Positions 1 to 11,241 of a stretch of 64,000 bases of DNA are shown one piece after another. Position 1 is the stretch's first letter. Every line of letters starts with the position of its first letter. Location: positions 1,612,001 to 1,676,000 of the forward strand of contig JAVTLE010000008.1 of NCBI GenBank assembly GCA_033439295.1, in the 5' to 3' direction. A program made the position numbers and the translations under genes. The notes beneath the pieces were generated by a model. It saw only the letters and a list, made by a program, of their open reading frames with translations, was not told the DNA's origin and searched no databases. The DNA comes from Deuterostichococcus epilithicus (taxonomy: Eukaryota > Chlorophyta > Trebouxiophyceae > Prasiolales > Stichococcaceae).

Positions 1-3000
1 TGGTGCCGGCACCAGCCGCAAGGCGCAGTGGCTCCACGCCTGCACAATATGGTCGCTGTCTTGAGCAAAAGGTACAGTACAGTATGGCACCTCAAGCTCG
101 GTGTTTGTAGATGTTCCGAGCTCATTCTGATTTCCTCGAGACTGCAGTATGTAATGGCCGTAATGGAACCTTGCAAACCGACATCGGAATGGCGTCCGCA
201 CCGCACAGGGAGTTGTGCAGCATCCAGGCGGCACGGTCGAAGCCGCGCTCCACGGGGTTGGACATCTCTGCCGGGGTAAGCGCCGCCACATCCAGGAAGC
301 GCTGCGTTGCGTCCTCCCACGTCAGCCGCGTGCGCTCCTCCTCCGGCATCTGTGGACAGCGGCAGAAAGTGGCTGATGATGCTTGCCGCCCTTGCCCGGC
401 CGCACTGACAGGCCGCTGTAGACATTTGATTGCTCTGACTCCCTGGATGGCCGTAAACGGCCATGCACCGCTGCATCAAACTTCGTGCCTTGAGCCGCCG
501 CGTGGGCAGGCCTAGTATTATGCGCCGCAGGTCGGCATGAAGTACCGTAGGTCGGCAGATGCAAGGCAGGTAGGTACTGACCACCCAGAACACAACACAC
601 AGCAGCAGCAGCAGCAGCAGCAGACGGAGGCTCACCGGCTTGGGGTCGTGCACCAGTGCGTGCTTGAGGTGCGCCGAAAACTCCTCAGGCGACTTGTAGG
701 TGAGGCAGTTGCTGAAGCCGGAGAAAAACTCGTTGGACGGCAGGTCCTCCACTATGACCCACTTGCCCTGCGAAATGACGAACAAACATTCCATCGACGC
801 ACTCCATCGATGCACTCAATGCGGCCAAAACCGCCAAAGCGCCAGCCCAGCATGGAGCAGGCACAGCAAGTCGGTCGGTGTTGACAGGTCTCCGGGGTGC
901 TGCAGCCGAGGCAGGGTCCGATGTTGCAGGCCGATGCGCCCAAAAGGCGCAGCCCAGTGGGATGAATGACGATCTGCGTTGCTCGGAGTGCTGCGATGAG
1001 CTACAGCAACTCACCATGGCAAGCGCCTCTGCTGTCGTGGTGGCGACCACGTCGCTCTTGCTTGGGTTGATGAACACCTGCAGGGGCGTACACGCCGCAT
1101 TGAGGTGTTGCCTTGCTGAGGTTCTTGTTTTGTGTTGAGGCACCCGCCCGCCGAAATGCACAGCACAATCTGAGACTAATTTAATGAGTAGACCAATTAA
1201 ACAGCAAACAGGTACTGGGTACAGCAGTTGTCAGGGTATGCGCTATGCAGCGGACGAGCGGCAGCACAGGATGCCGGTGCCATGGCATGGCCACTGCCAC
1301 AAAAGCGTGTCGACGCCGCGCGGGACAGCTCCCGGCCCCGGCAAGGGCTGATGAATCGCACCTTGTACTCGTGCATGAAGGGGTCCAGGTGGTCGATGCC
1401 GCCCTTCATGTCCAGGTCCAGCTTATTCTGCTTTGCCCGCTGCGCCACATCCTCCAGGTCTTCCCCGTTGCCATAGCAGTCGACGTGCGGCTGGCTGCCC
1501 TCCCGCTCCGCGTGCCGCCCCAACAGCTCCACCAGCTCCGTGTAGCCCTTGGCCCACAGCACCTGCAGTGTTGTGGCAGTGTTGTGGCATGTGGGCAGCA
1601 GGTAAGGGTTCAGGCGCTGCAGGTGTGCACCTGACGCGTGCCGTCCTACCAACTCCACCAGCTCTATACAACCGCTGGCCCGCAGCACCTGTGGTCGGTG
1701 AGCCCGTGAGGTTCAAATGGCGACAAAGAAATTTGCTACCTTGGCAGCAGCCAGACTCTCGTCGACGCGATAGCCAGCACACCCGGCCTGCCCCAGACGC
1801 AGCAATGGAGGGTCCATGCCGCTCATGGCCCTCCATGGACCTCATGGAATTGGGACGGGTCTACGCAGGTGGGAGCACGGTATGGAGCAAGCGAAAGGAG
1901 ACAGACGAAGCACAGTTTCCAGGGCAGAAGTCGGCGTGCCTTGCCCATGAAGTAGGCGCCGCGGGTGAAGCGCGGCTGTCCGTCCTTAGGCGGCTCCGCC
2001 TTCTTCTCGCCAACCGCCAGGAAGGAGCGCGGCACGCCGTGCACGAACTGCGTCGTCTGCCGCGGCAGCGGCTGCACTGCGTCGCTGAGCTTGACCACCT
2101 GCACGCAGAGCACGGCCTCGGCCATCAGCAGCGGCAACGCCCGACACTGACGGGGGCGCCGGGCTGCTGAACAGCAGGCTCGCCGAGTGTTGAGTTGTGT
2201 CAACCCTTTACAGCCAACCCCCACCTTGTGGCAGTGCACGCGGCAGACCCAGTTGTTGAGCGCCTCCAGCAGCTTGGCCTTGGTCTCGCCGCCCTCCTCC
2301 CGCCGCGCGTAGTCCAGGTAGTTGGTGTGCATGATGCCCACAACGTGGTTGAACTTGTCCGTCCACCGGGTGCCGTGGTGGTACCAGGTCAGGTGCTCCG
2401 GCTCCTCCAGCACCGCCACGTCGGCCTGGTGGGGAGCGGGGCACAGCGACATGAACCGGTTTGACTGCTGCGCCTGGTGACGGGCTGCTGCGACTGTGCG
2501 ATGTGTGCGAGACAGCGCGTCTCGACCAGTGTCAGGTCGTGGGCCGCGGGTCTCCGCGAAGTAGCTGGTCTGCTTGCCGTCAAGAAGGAGAGGCAGAAGG
2601 AGGCAGCGCACCTCTGACTGCGGGATGTACTGCGTGGGGTCGCCCACCGGCAGGATGCTGCCCTTCTCGGTGGCATACCGCCCCGGGTAGAAGGTCACCT
2701 ACGACATGCAGGTGGGAGGCTAACCGCCAGCTACATCTCGTGTGAGCAGGATGCAGCAAGCTCAGGGGCTGGCCATTGTGAGACAACGGAGATTGCGCTC
2801 CCATGGATCGCTTAGGCTCGGCGCTGGAAAGTCAGCAATCCGAAGTGGATGCAGCAGCTGTGAGCAAGGCCTTCAACCTTTGATTGCACCACGACCCACC
2901 TTGAAGTTGCAATCGAAGCCGGTGCGCTTGGCGGCCCACTCGCGTACGTACTTTTCCTGCTCTGCAGGCGTGGCGAACCGCATGTTGTTGGGGAACACCT

Positions 3001-5224
3001 TGGCCTGGTCCGCTGGTGCAAGCCATGGGATGACCAGGTTCACCTGCGACCCGGACTCCCCCTGTGCAAGAAGAAGCAGCGGCGGTCGGCTTGTGCTGCA
3101 GCGGACCAGCATGGCACACTGCAAACGCAGCAGCTGGCACATCAGTGCGCGATGCCAGGGACAGTGATGGGGCTGCCACATCAAAGGAGCACTGCTGATG
3201 ACCTGCTGAGGACACACAGAGATCGCTGCAATCTCGACTCCGGAACGGCAAGTCACCCGCTGCTCCTCATCGCGGGCGAGATATGCGGCGCGCAGCAGCG
3301 GGTTGACGGCGGTGCCAGTCATCCACGGCAGCGACGCGGTCGTCACAATGGCCACATTGCGGCCCGGTTCCCGCAGACTGCTGCCCTCCTTCGCTGCCCG
3401 TCGCCGCCGCTGCGCGGCCTGGAGGGTGCGGACGGAGGTCTGATCAAAACCGGGCATGGTAGGGCATGGAATGGCCGGCTCGCAAGGCAAGGGGCGGCCG
3501 CCGCTGGACAGTCTCACATGTCTGACCAAAGCGAGCGCGGCGCCTCTTGAAAACTGCCTTGCAATGCTGCAACCTTGAAGCTGCGCCACATAGCGATGTC
3601 ATGAAAGATGTGACAACAAGAAAGCGCAGCACCTGCGGCCCGCTGCGCCCGCCGTCCTCCGCCGCCAGCACGCCAACAGCCTCCCTGATTGCCGCCACCG
3701 CCTGCTCCGCCGATTCCTGGTCGTCTTCGGGGGTGCCCTCCAGCGAGGCCACCTCCCGCGAGGAGGCCAGCCGCGCCGGCGCCGGCGCCTTGAGCGTCGG
3801 GTTGGTGGTGAACTTGGACCCGCTGGCGCCCACCGCGGCGCCGGCGCCCAGCAGCTTCTGCATCTGCAGGCTGCCCGGGACCTTGTTCTGCGGGATCCAA
3901 GGATCATCGGTGGGCAGTCTTCAGTGGTGAGTGAGCATGGTGCGCGACATGCCTGATATCCTGTGTCAGATAAGGGCATGGTACGACGAGCAGCATTCCT
4001 CCATGACGCATGCCGCATGCTCTTGGAGCTTTTGGAAAAACAACAGCGCAACGGGGACACACTATGCAGAAGGTCGAAGATGGTACACCTGTATGAAGTC
4101 GCCCAGAAGCTTGTAGTTGTGCTGCGCATTCTCGAAGGTCTGCTGGACACTCTGCGCCGCTGCCTTTGGCGCCTGCTTCAGCTGCAGCGCCATCTGCTCC
4201 AGACCCTTGGCTGCGTCCAGCTTGCCCTGCAGCAGTTGAGGCAGCAGGGGTGCAGCAGACCATCGAGATGCATCAGCAGGCATCCTCAAGGCACTTATAT
4301 CATGAAACGGCAAGAGATGGTGCACGTCCACTCCTCTGTTTGTAGCGCAAGCGACGTCTCCAGCTCTGCAACGGCGCATGGATGCTGTTGTGTCCCCGTT
4401 CTGACGCTCTCATGTGGCATCAGATGCCATGGATACATGCTTGCAAGCAGCCATCATGACATGGCTGCAAAGAATGCGACGCTCACCTCACTGCCGACCG
4501 TGAGCGACGGGAACAGCGGCCGCGACGGCGCCGTCGTTGCCTCGTGGAACGACTGGCTGAAGGCGTGCAGGATGTCCCAGTCCTTCCCGGGCTCCTCCTC
4601 CGCCCGGCTGGTCTGCGTGCCGCTCTTCATGAGCGCCCTGTGTCTGCCACTGGCGCTGCCGTCCCCCATCGGCCGCCGCACGTCCACCGAGCTGCGCACC
4701 CGCCGCATGGACGGGCTCCTGCTCAGCTGGCTGCGGCTGCTGCTGCGCTGTATCATGGCGTCGTCTGCCGTCTGCCGCCGGTTGCGCGGCGGTCCTATGC
4801 CAAGGGAGTCCAGAGTACTCTGGGCACGGGCCACGTCCGCCGCCGATGTCTGCCGCATGCTGTCCTGGAAACTGTCCAAGCCGCTCCTGATGCGTCTGTG
4901 AGCGTAAATCGCACAAGCGAGCTTGAGGCTCTTGACCGGCAACACTTCGCACCTATCTGGAAGCCGCCGATCACGGTGCAGGGCGCACATAGGGGGGTAA
5001 CTCAACTGATGCGTACTGCAGGACTGATAACCAATGGCAAATTTCTAGGTGCTGCGGGCGCACGGTGGCTTCGAGACAGCGGGGCAGCCCGTCAAGGGCA
5101 GGCGTGCGTACCGCATGGGGCTGCTCTGCGACGCTGAGCTGAGCAGCGTGTCTGCATTCCGTCGTGCTGTCAGTAAGCTGGCGCTGAGGGCGTCCAGCTT
5201 CCGCCCGTCCGAGCCTTCGGCCAT
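1..5224 (-). CDS. DGD1: Digalactosyldiacylglycerol synthase 1 (3' partial)
   Basis: Transfers galactose from UDP-galactose to MGDG to make the thylakoid lipid DGDG at the plastid envelope (family knowledge, GT4). Exons seen on the minus strand: 5224-5112, 4895-4487, one from about 4219 holding the helical LDAAKGLEQMAL stretch, then the catalytic part. Diagnostic segments are FYPGRYATEKGSI (about 2690), EEPEHLTWYHHGTRW and FNHVVGIMHTNYL (about 2400-2300), WAKGYTELVELLGRH (about 1550), VFINPSKSDVVATTT (about 1080) and EDLPSNEFFSGF (about 740), the C-terminal glutamates of a GT4 E-x7-E motif. Exon 349-202 ends in phase 1 and joins an acceptor at 40/41, giving GVEPLRLAAGAGT, which matches the plant DGD1 C-terminus. 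The stop therefore lies beyond the left edge and the TGA at 122-124 is intronic. The ATG at 5224 fits the exon 1-2 phase; an in-frame ATG at 5266 is an alternative. Identity is certain; some middle boundaries are approximate. Confidence 0.95.
601..623. repeat. CAG/CTG trinucleotide run
   Basis: About 7.7 uninterrupted AGC units. On the minus strand it begins a few bases after the donor that follows the DGD1 segment HALVHDPK, so it is read as intronic CTG rather than as coding poly-Leu. Confidence 0.85.
1511..1691 (-). repeat. Intronic copy of a DGD1 exon start
   Basis: The DGD1 exon beginning VLWAKGYTELVEL (about 1566 down to 1511) has a diverged copy at about 1691-1636, in the intron just upstream. 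The copy reads VLRASGCIELVEL in the same register and keeps an acceptor-like CACAG before it. The offset is about 125 bases and the match is about 80 percent by eye. The intron between the copies is open in the same frame. Confidence 0.85.
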
Positions 5225-5828
5225 CGTCAAGTTGGTCACCTCACATTTGCGGACCGCGAGGAGCAAGAGCGACCCGTCCGATGTACGTGGCTGGCCTCAA
5301 CTTGTACACGATGTCAATCACGCGCAGCGGTTGACAACCCCGGCACTGCGTTCGAATGCTCACGCTTTCGTTCAGAACGGTTCGCGGGAATCCTTCATGA
5401 GATCTGAGATCACGGCTAGCAGATGACGAGTAACAACAAGTGGCCAATTATTGTCCCCGCAACTAAGGAAACGAGAACCAAAGTGCGAGCGGGTAGGATG
5501 CACTCAGGCGGGGTCGGCCAAGCAGCATGCACACGACAGAAAAGGCACTTGACTCGAGGGTCAGGCTGACAGGAAGCGTCCCAGGTGCGCTGGACGGTGG
5601 TTGCAGGGGTCAGTGTCAACAGGCCAGGGCCATAGCGAAACGTATTGGGCACGGCAGTGTGCTATGCACCTAACGGCCCCCTGAAAAGTATGTTTGATTG
5701 ACTGTCAACAAGTGGCCAGTGTTTCAAATTTATGCTGCAGACCAACGTCGTTTACTGCGTCGGGCCTCCCCATGCTTCAACCATGCATGCACATGGCTGC
5801 AACACCGTGCACAGGCCACACGCAGGGA
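5225..5828. other. Intergenic, DGD1 upstream
   Basis: About 600 bases between the DGD1 start and the 3' end of the AlkB-family gene, which lies upstream on the same strand. It should hold the DGD1 promoter and the AlkB gene terminator. No coding exon, RNA gene or clear motif was recognised. Confidence 0.5.
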
Positions 5829-8773
5829 CTACCCGGCGGTGACCGGGTCCGAAAATGGTGCATAGAAGCCACAGCCCGCGCCTGCATTGCATGTCAACAG
5901 ACGATGCATAAACATCTGCACCTGCTTGTGGACAGGTCGCATGTACAACCAAAGGGAGAAGAGTCGCACTCTGAGTGTTGTCACCTGCGACGCAGCATTC
6001 CAACGCTCAACCCACATTACAGCACAATATACCCGAGGCAAGACTACCATTTAACCGCAGCATGCATCATGTACGAACAGGTGGTTCACGGATCTTTGTT
6101 GAGTAGCGTACATGCGAAATAGTATCGTTGCGTCGTTGAGACCTGCCGCACTCCCAGCGCGCTTTCGTCGCCCTTGGGGTAGGCCGCCTTGAGAATGGCG
6201 CGCTTGCCGCACTTGCACTTTGGCACGCCCTTCTCAAACCTGTGGTCAGCACCAAATGCCAAGTTGTGGTCAATACCACATGAGTCAACCGATCATGCAA
6301 GCCTCCTTGCGCACTGCATGTCTGCAAGCAGATGATGGCGAACTGTGTCCAGCCGCACTCTGGCTTGAGACGTCGGAAGGTGAGGTTCACGCGTGCCGGG
6401 CCGGCGATCGGGTGCAACGCCACATTTGCCATGCGCGGCACCTGCGTCCGACGCATCATGTTTCAGGGTGCCCGTGAGCTGCCAGATCCCCTGCCAGTAT
6501 ACCTGTGGCAGAGGCACTGCCTAAATCCAGAGGATGTGCATCAATGAAACATCGTACTCACCTCGTGCTTCCACGCCTCCTGGCATGGACAGAACATTCA
6601 GTGATTACCTACTGCACAGCTTGGCCAACCATGCAGACAGAACAGTACCTGCCTTGCACGCGGGTAAAGCCCACGACACGAACCTGACAAGGCGGCCTGC
6701 ACACAGCACAAAAGGCGTCACACCAGCCTGCTGCTATCTTGGCTGCACTCGTCACAGCTGCTGCAGCCAAGCCAGCGCAATCCGGAGGACTTACCCCATA
6801 ATGCACAGGCTCTGCACACCAGTTACCCTTGTGCCTGCACTCGACAAGGGTGCATTTATCACAGCTGCAGCGCCACCACATAAGAGGCTCACCACATGAT
6901 AAGCAGGCTGTTGTGCTGGAGCGTCACGTCCACGGCCGGGTGCGGCGCCTTGGCCCTGTTCCGCTTGCGGGCGGTGGCCTCCGACGCCGCCTTTTCCGCA
7001 GCCGCGACGGCGCGCCGCACGACAAAGCGCCGCGCCGCGCCCAGCGACAGCGACGCTATGATGGGCCGCGTGCCCAGCAGCGTCAGCCGGTCGGCGTGCG
7101 CGCCAGAGGTGTCCTGCCCATCGCGGTACAGGTTGCTGAAGCAGTAGCTGGCGCGCCAGCCCTGCCTGCGGGCACCGCAACGCAAGACTCAGCTGCCCAA
7201 CTTCGTTCCTTTTGACAACCCATCTCAATTGCAGCGGTCGATGCATGGAGCTCGTGCAGCCTGGACGTCCTGCGCAGCAGTCACGGCACAGAGTCTCGAA
7301 AGCACTGACCTGTCAGCGGCATCCAGGGGGCGGTCACTGGAAGCTGCGGCCAGCCGGTTGACGTGCGCGTCGATGAGCTGCGAGGCTCGCTGGAGGCACG
7401 GCGGCACGTTGCGCTGCTCGACGTTGACGGACACGTCCGCGGCGCTGTCGCCGTCGGTCACATCGCTCAGCCCCTTCAGGTCCTTCAGCCCCTGCGAGAC
7501 ACGCACAGACACATGATTGGCGGCCTTGCCACCGTCAATCTGAGTGTCACGGGAGCTTTGTACTCGGACTCGGACAGATGGGCCCTTGAGGTCCTTCAAC
7601 CCATGCTTAGGGTTTGAAGTCGTCTGCGTGAAGAATAATGTTGCCACGGCAAGCGACTTTCCTAGGTGCCCGGCCGGCGAGGATACGACAATCGCACCAA
7701 CCAGCTCCGAGGGGAGCTGCCAGCTGCCTGTCTTGCAATCCGAAAACTCTGGACTCGCCTGCTCGTTGGCCAGCTCGAAGTATGCGGACTTGCGCGGCGC
7801 GAGGTGGCGCTGCCCGAATATGTGCCATATGGGCTGCTCCCACCCCGCTGCGTCCCGCAGCATGACCTGCGGCTCGACGCATGCGCACTCAGTCTTCACC
7901 TGGCTGTTCATGCAGCACGTGCGCAGCTGGGGAACAACACTGTAATGCCCCAGAAGAGGATTCTCAAGTAGGCAGCAAGCATACCTGTAGCAGCTCGTTG
8001 GCCAGCGCCGCCGGCAGAGCGTTGCGCACAAGCTCGACAGGCGCCTGCTCCATGAGCTGCGAGTCCGTCAGCGCAACCTTGCACCGGTCAGACCGCCGCA
8101 GGAACGCCACCGGCGGCGGCGCCGACAGCAGCGTGGCCAGCGTCCGCGGCGGTGTCGGCGACACAGGTTCTGCATTTGCTGCAGCCGCTGGCGGTGCCGC
8201 TGATGCTTGCTCCGTCTGCAGCGGCATTGGCGCCGGGGTGGCAGGCTCCGGGGTGTCTGCAGCCGCTGGCGGTGCTGCTGAGTCGTGCTGCGCCTGTGGC
8301 GGCGAGGCAGCGAGCTTGGCGGGCGATTGCTGTGCCGCCGGTTCATGCCATGGCGGCGTCAGCTGTGCCGGATGGCTGCCTGACTGTGTGTCTTGCTGGG
8401 CGTTGCTGCTAGCACCGGCGCGTGCCAGGAGCGCGCCTCCGCAGGTTGTGTCACGGCCGGCTGCAGCAGGCGCCGCGCCTGGCGACGAGGCTGCAGGCGA
8501 GCCTGAGGTGGGCTGGAGCCTCGAAGGGGTGTGGGGAGGCGACTGCGCAGCTACAGCCTGCCTTTCTGGATGCCTGCTGCACAAAGCTGCCGAGGCGCTG
8601 TTCCCTGAGGGCTGAGAGCCACAGGCCGCAGAGTCTAGGTGCTCATTTATGCAGTACGCCGCAACTGTTGTGCCGCATACCGGGCAGCTGACGAAACGCG
8701 AGACAGCCCGGGTGCTATTGGGAGATGTCAGCTTGTACAGGCTGGACGCGAGTTTACGCTTGTGCTGAGGCAT
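5829..8773 (-). CDS. UBZ4 - AlkB dioxygenase - GRF zinc finger protein
   Basis: Predicted Fe(II)/2-oxoglutarate dioxygenase that reverses alkylation damage in nucleic acid (ALKBH2/3-like). Exon 1 (8773-7985, 263 codons, phase 0) opens with a Rad18-type UBZ4 finger, CPVCGTTVAAYCINEHLDS, followed by a long Pro/Ala/Ser/Gln linker. The catalytic part has APRKSAYFELANE (about 7790), then SNLYRDGQDTSGAHAD (about 7130) with the HxD iron ligands, TRPIIASLSLGAARRF, the distal His in the segment EAWKHE, and GPARVNLTFRRL with the 2OG-binding Arg. The C-terminus is a GRF-like finger, KGVPKCKCGKRAIL. Two ends are possible: a stop at 6086, or a GCAT|GTACGC donor joined to exon 5881-5829, which restores the Cys codon and adds CGFYAPFSDP, closer to a complete GRF. 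I favour the second. Boundaries between 6900 and 6550 are not fully resolved. Substrate and compartment are inferred; the nucleus is likely. Confidence 0.85.
7469..7613 (-). repeat. Duplicated exon start in the AlkB gene
   Basis: The exon beginning GLKDLKGLSDV after a CTCGCAG acceptor (about 7499) has a copy reading GLKDLKGPSVR after CCCTAAG (about 7610), roughly 110 bases upstream in transcript order. The intervening stretch has no stop and both candidate acceptors give phase 0, so either could be used. Confidence 0.8.
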
Positions 8774-9281
8774 GTTGCAAAGGCCAGTCTCTTTACATCT
8801 CCTTGACAGCCTCAACGATAGGCAAGCAACCTGCAACGCCAAGTCGTCGGTGCATGCCCAAACCTGTTCAATAATACCTTTGTGACACACAGCGAGTTTG
8901 ACTGCGTCAAACGCGAAAATTAAGCCAAAGCACATAGCACGCACAAGGTTGTGCCGTGCTGCGCCTTGACTGAAGTCTACGTGGCACGGCCCTCGGTCCA
9001 TGGCTCCAGGCGAGCAAGTCCGCAGGACTCGGACCGTACTCTCGAGCGTGTAAATCAATGCAATCATCTGCTCAGCTTGCTGCGCTAGCAGCAAATCCTG
9101 CTTGCACTCCCGCAAACGTTGGCAGCCACCTGCTGCAGACCAGGTGCAGTTGAGCAGCAGGCTGCTTGTCGGGCCATCGTTGTTTCAGATCGCAGCAAGC
9201 CGCACACTAAATTGCTTCAGCGCGGTCGGCAGCACTTCTTGCTGCTTGAGGTCGTGTCCATCTCTGCAAAGCGGGCAACGT
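8774..9281. promoter_or_regulatory. Shared upstream region of divergent gene pair
   Basis: 508 bases separate the divergent start codons of the AlkB-family gene (minus) and the GGQ hydrolase gene (plus). It must contain both promoters. No TATA box or other defined element was recognised. Confidence 0.5.
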
Positions 9282-10842
9282 ATGAGCAGCCACACCATGG
9301 CGTCGACAAGTGCCTGCCTGCATGGCGTGCGGCGCCTCCGGCTTGGCGTATGGCCTTTGAGGCAGGGGTTGGCGGGCAGATGTCTGCAGAGCCTCCATAG
9401 CACCGTCGGCGATCGTCCTGCACCACGGCGGGAACAACCCAGCATCCAGGCAGCCCTGGCGCAGCATGCAGCAGTCAGTCAAGCCGAGCCCCCAACGCAC
9501 TCTGGGCTGCTTCCGCTGCTGGCGCGCCCGATCGGTGCTGCGCTTGGGATCAGCGGCCGGCGGCAGCTGCATGCCAGCACCGTGTGCGCGGCAATGAAGA
9601 AGAGCGCGGAGGGCCTTGTAAAGCGAATCTCCAAAGGTGAGCCGACACCAGGCAAGATTGTCAGGTACCTGGTTCGAGCGGCCGGATCGTACCTGTTCAA
9701 GCCATCGCAGTCAGACGGCGTGCAAAGCATGTGTGCCATGATGCAGATGATGTGGAGTTCTCCTTTGTGCGAAGCAGCGGCGCCGGCGGCCAAAACGTGA
9801 ACAAAGTCAGCACGAAGGTGAGAGCGCTGGAACTGCAGTACTTTGACCCAGCGCTATACCGTCCAAAAGGCGAGACGTGGATCCAGCTGACAGCCAGACG
9901 ACAGCCGCTCTGCTCATCAGCGCGTGAAAGAACTCATGTCAGAGCGAACCTGCTTTTTGCTGACAGGTGGACCTGCGCTTGAACCTGAACAACGCAGGCT
10001 GGCTGCCCGACGACATGAAGGAGGCCCTTCGCGAGGCAGTGAGTGACCACCAGATGCAACGTGCCAAGTCTGCAAGCATCCAACTGCTGGTTGCAGTGGC
10101 TGTGCCTGCCCGGGATGTTTGGAGCTGCTCTCCAGGCCGCGCTCGCAAGTGGCAGCACCTCACCTGCGACAGCGTCCAGCTGATTGTCCCGTGTTGAAAC
10201 CCTCTGAAGTTAGCTGCGTGCTCTCTGCAGGAGAAGAACCGTATCAACGGCGAAGGGGAACTGGTGGTTACGTCGCAGCGCACCCGGACACAGGGGTGAG
10301 CTTCCGGCCTGCCTGCACTTTTCTGTGGACTTGTTGGTCCCTACACAAGCCCTGAAACCTGCAGGAGATTGACAACAGCCGTGGAGCTTGAACTTGACTT
10401 GGGCTGAGCGCATGTGCGTAGCCAAAATGTGCCGCTGCCGGGCACCAACTTTCAAGCGGCGGGACAGCACACACTGGTTCGAAGGGCCATGTTTGAGCAT
10501 GTCCACCTCCGGTCATGCAGGGGCAACATGGAAGATGCGCTGCAAAAGCTGCAGAAGTTCATTGACAGCGCGGCGCTGGCGGTGCAGCCCATCGAGGAGG
10601 ACCCTGAGAAGAAAAAGAAGCTTGCAAAGCAGTGCGTCTTTCCCACAGCGGCCCAACCGCTTGCCTTTACGAATGCTCTTCGTTATCTTTCGCTGAGCGC
10701 AGCAATCTGGAAGCCAATGATTTAAAGAGATTCGCTGCAACTGCACAGGAAGAAGAAGGCGAACGAGAACCGGCTGCAGACAAAGAAAATGAAATCCATG
10801 AAGAAGAGCGACCGGAAGTCAGGCAAGCGGGTAGACTTCTGA
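9282..10842 (+). CDS. ICT1/ArfB-like peptidyl-tRNA hydrolase (class I RF domain)
   Basis: Hydrolyses peptidyl-tRNA on stalled organellar ribosomes (family knowledge). Six exons keep frame: 9282-9636, 9747-9817, 9967-10038, 10231-10295, 10521-10631 and 10749-10842, giving 255 aa. The first ~115 residues are Arg/Ser/Ala-rich without acidic clusters, as in a mitochondrial or plastid transit peptide. Residues from about 120 carry FSFVRSSGAGGQNVNKV with the catalytic GGQ, then LRLNLNNAGWLPDDMK and ELVVTSQRTRTQ. The tail is very basic (KKMKSMKKSDRKSGKR), typical of ICT1/ArfB, which place it in the mRNA channel. It lacks the codon-recognition domains of true release factors. A second in-frame ATG lies at 9297. 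Confidence 0.92.
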
Positions 10843-11241
10843 CCGAGAAATGATTGTGTGAACGTTGGTTGGCTTCGCAAGTGTTGACCGAGGCCTCAGC
10901 ACTGTCGTCGGAGATGAAACTGAGGGGATTGCTGTACCCAGTTAAAAGTGTCGGTACATGCGGGCCTCGTCCATGGCCATTCACAAGCGAGGGTCAGCCG
11001 CTGTACGGGTGACAGTCTGGCCTTCTGCCACACAAAGAACAACAACTCTTCGCACACACCAGAGTCTCGAGACAGGAAGCTCGAACCCCAATGCTGTTCG
11101 AAAAGGGAACACAGTCGAAAAACTCGCACAAGCTGCCCTGCTGTGCCTGCCAGTGTCACTGACGCGGCGCATCTGCTCCACCCTGCACCAGCTGCCCGGC
11201 TTTCAGCGTGCCAGCCGCAGCCGCCGTGCCGCATGCGACGC
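10843..11241. other. Convergent intergenic region
   Basis: About 400 bases between the stop codons of two convergent genes, so it holds two 3' UTRs. Nothing else was recognised. Confidence 0.5.

Noticed and set aside
3963-4901. Long plus-strand open frame (312 codons)
   Set aside because: It is antisense to the DGD1 N-terminal exons, whose phases and similarity are clear. It has no recognisable domain.
9800-9982. Read-through of release-factor exon 2 without splicing
   Set aside because: The next bases lose all RF-1 similarity, while the GTGAGA donor and CTGACAG acceptor restore it in phase.
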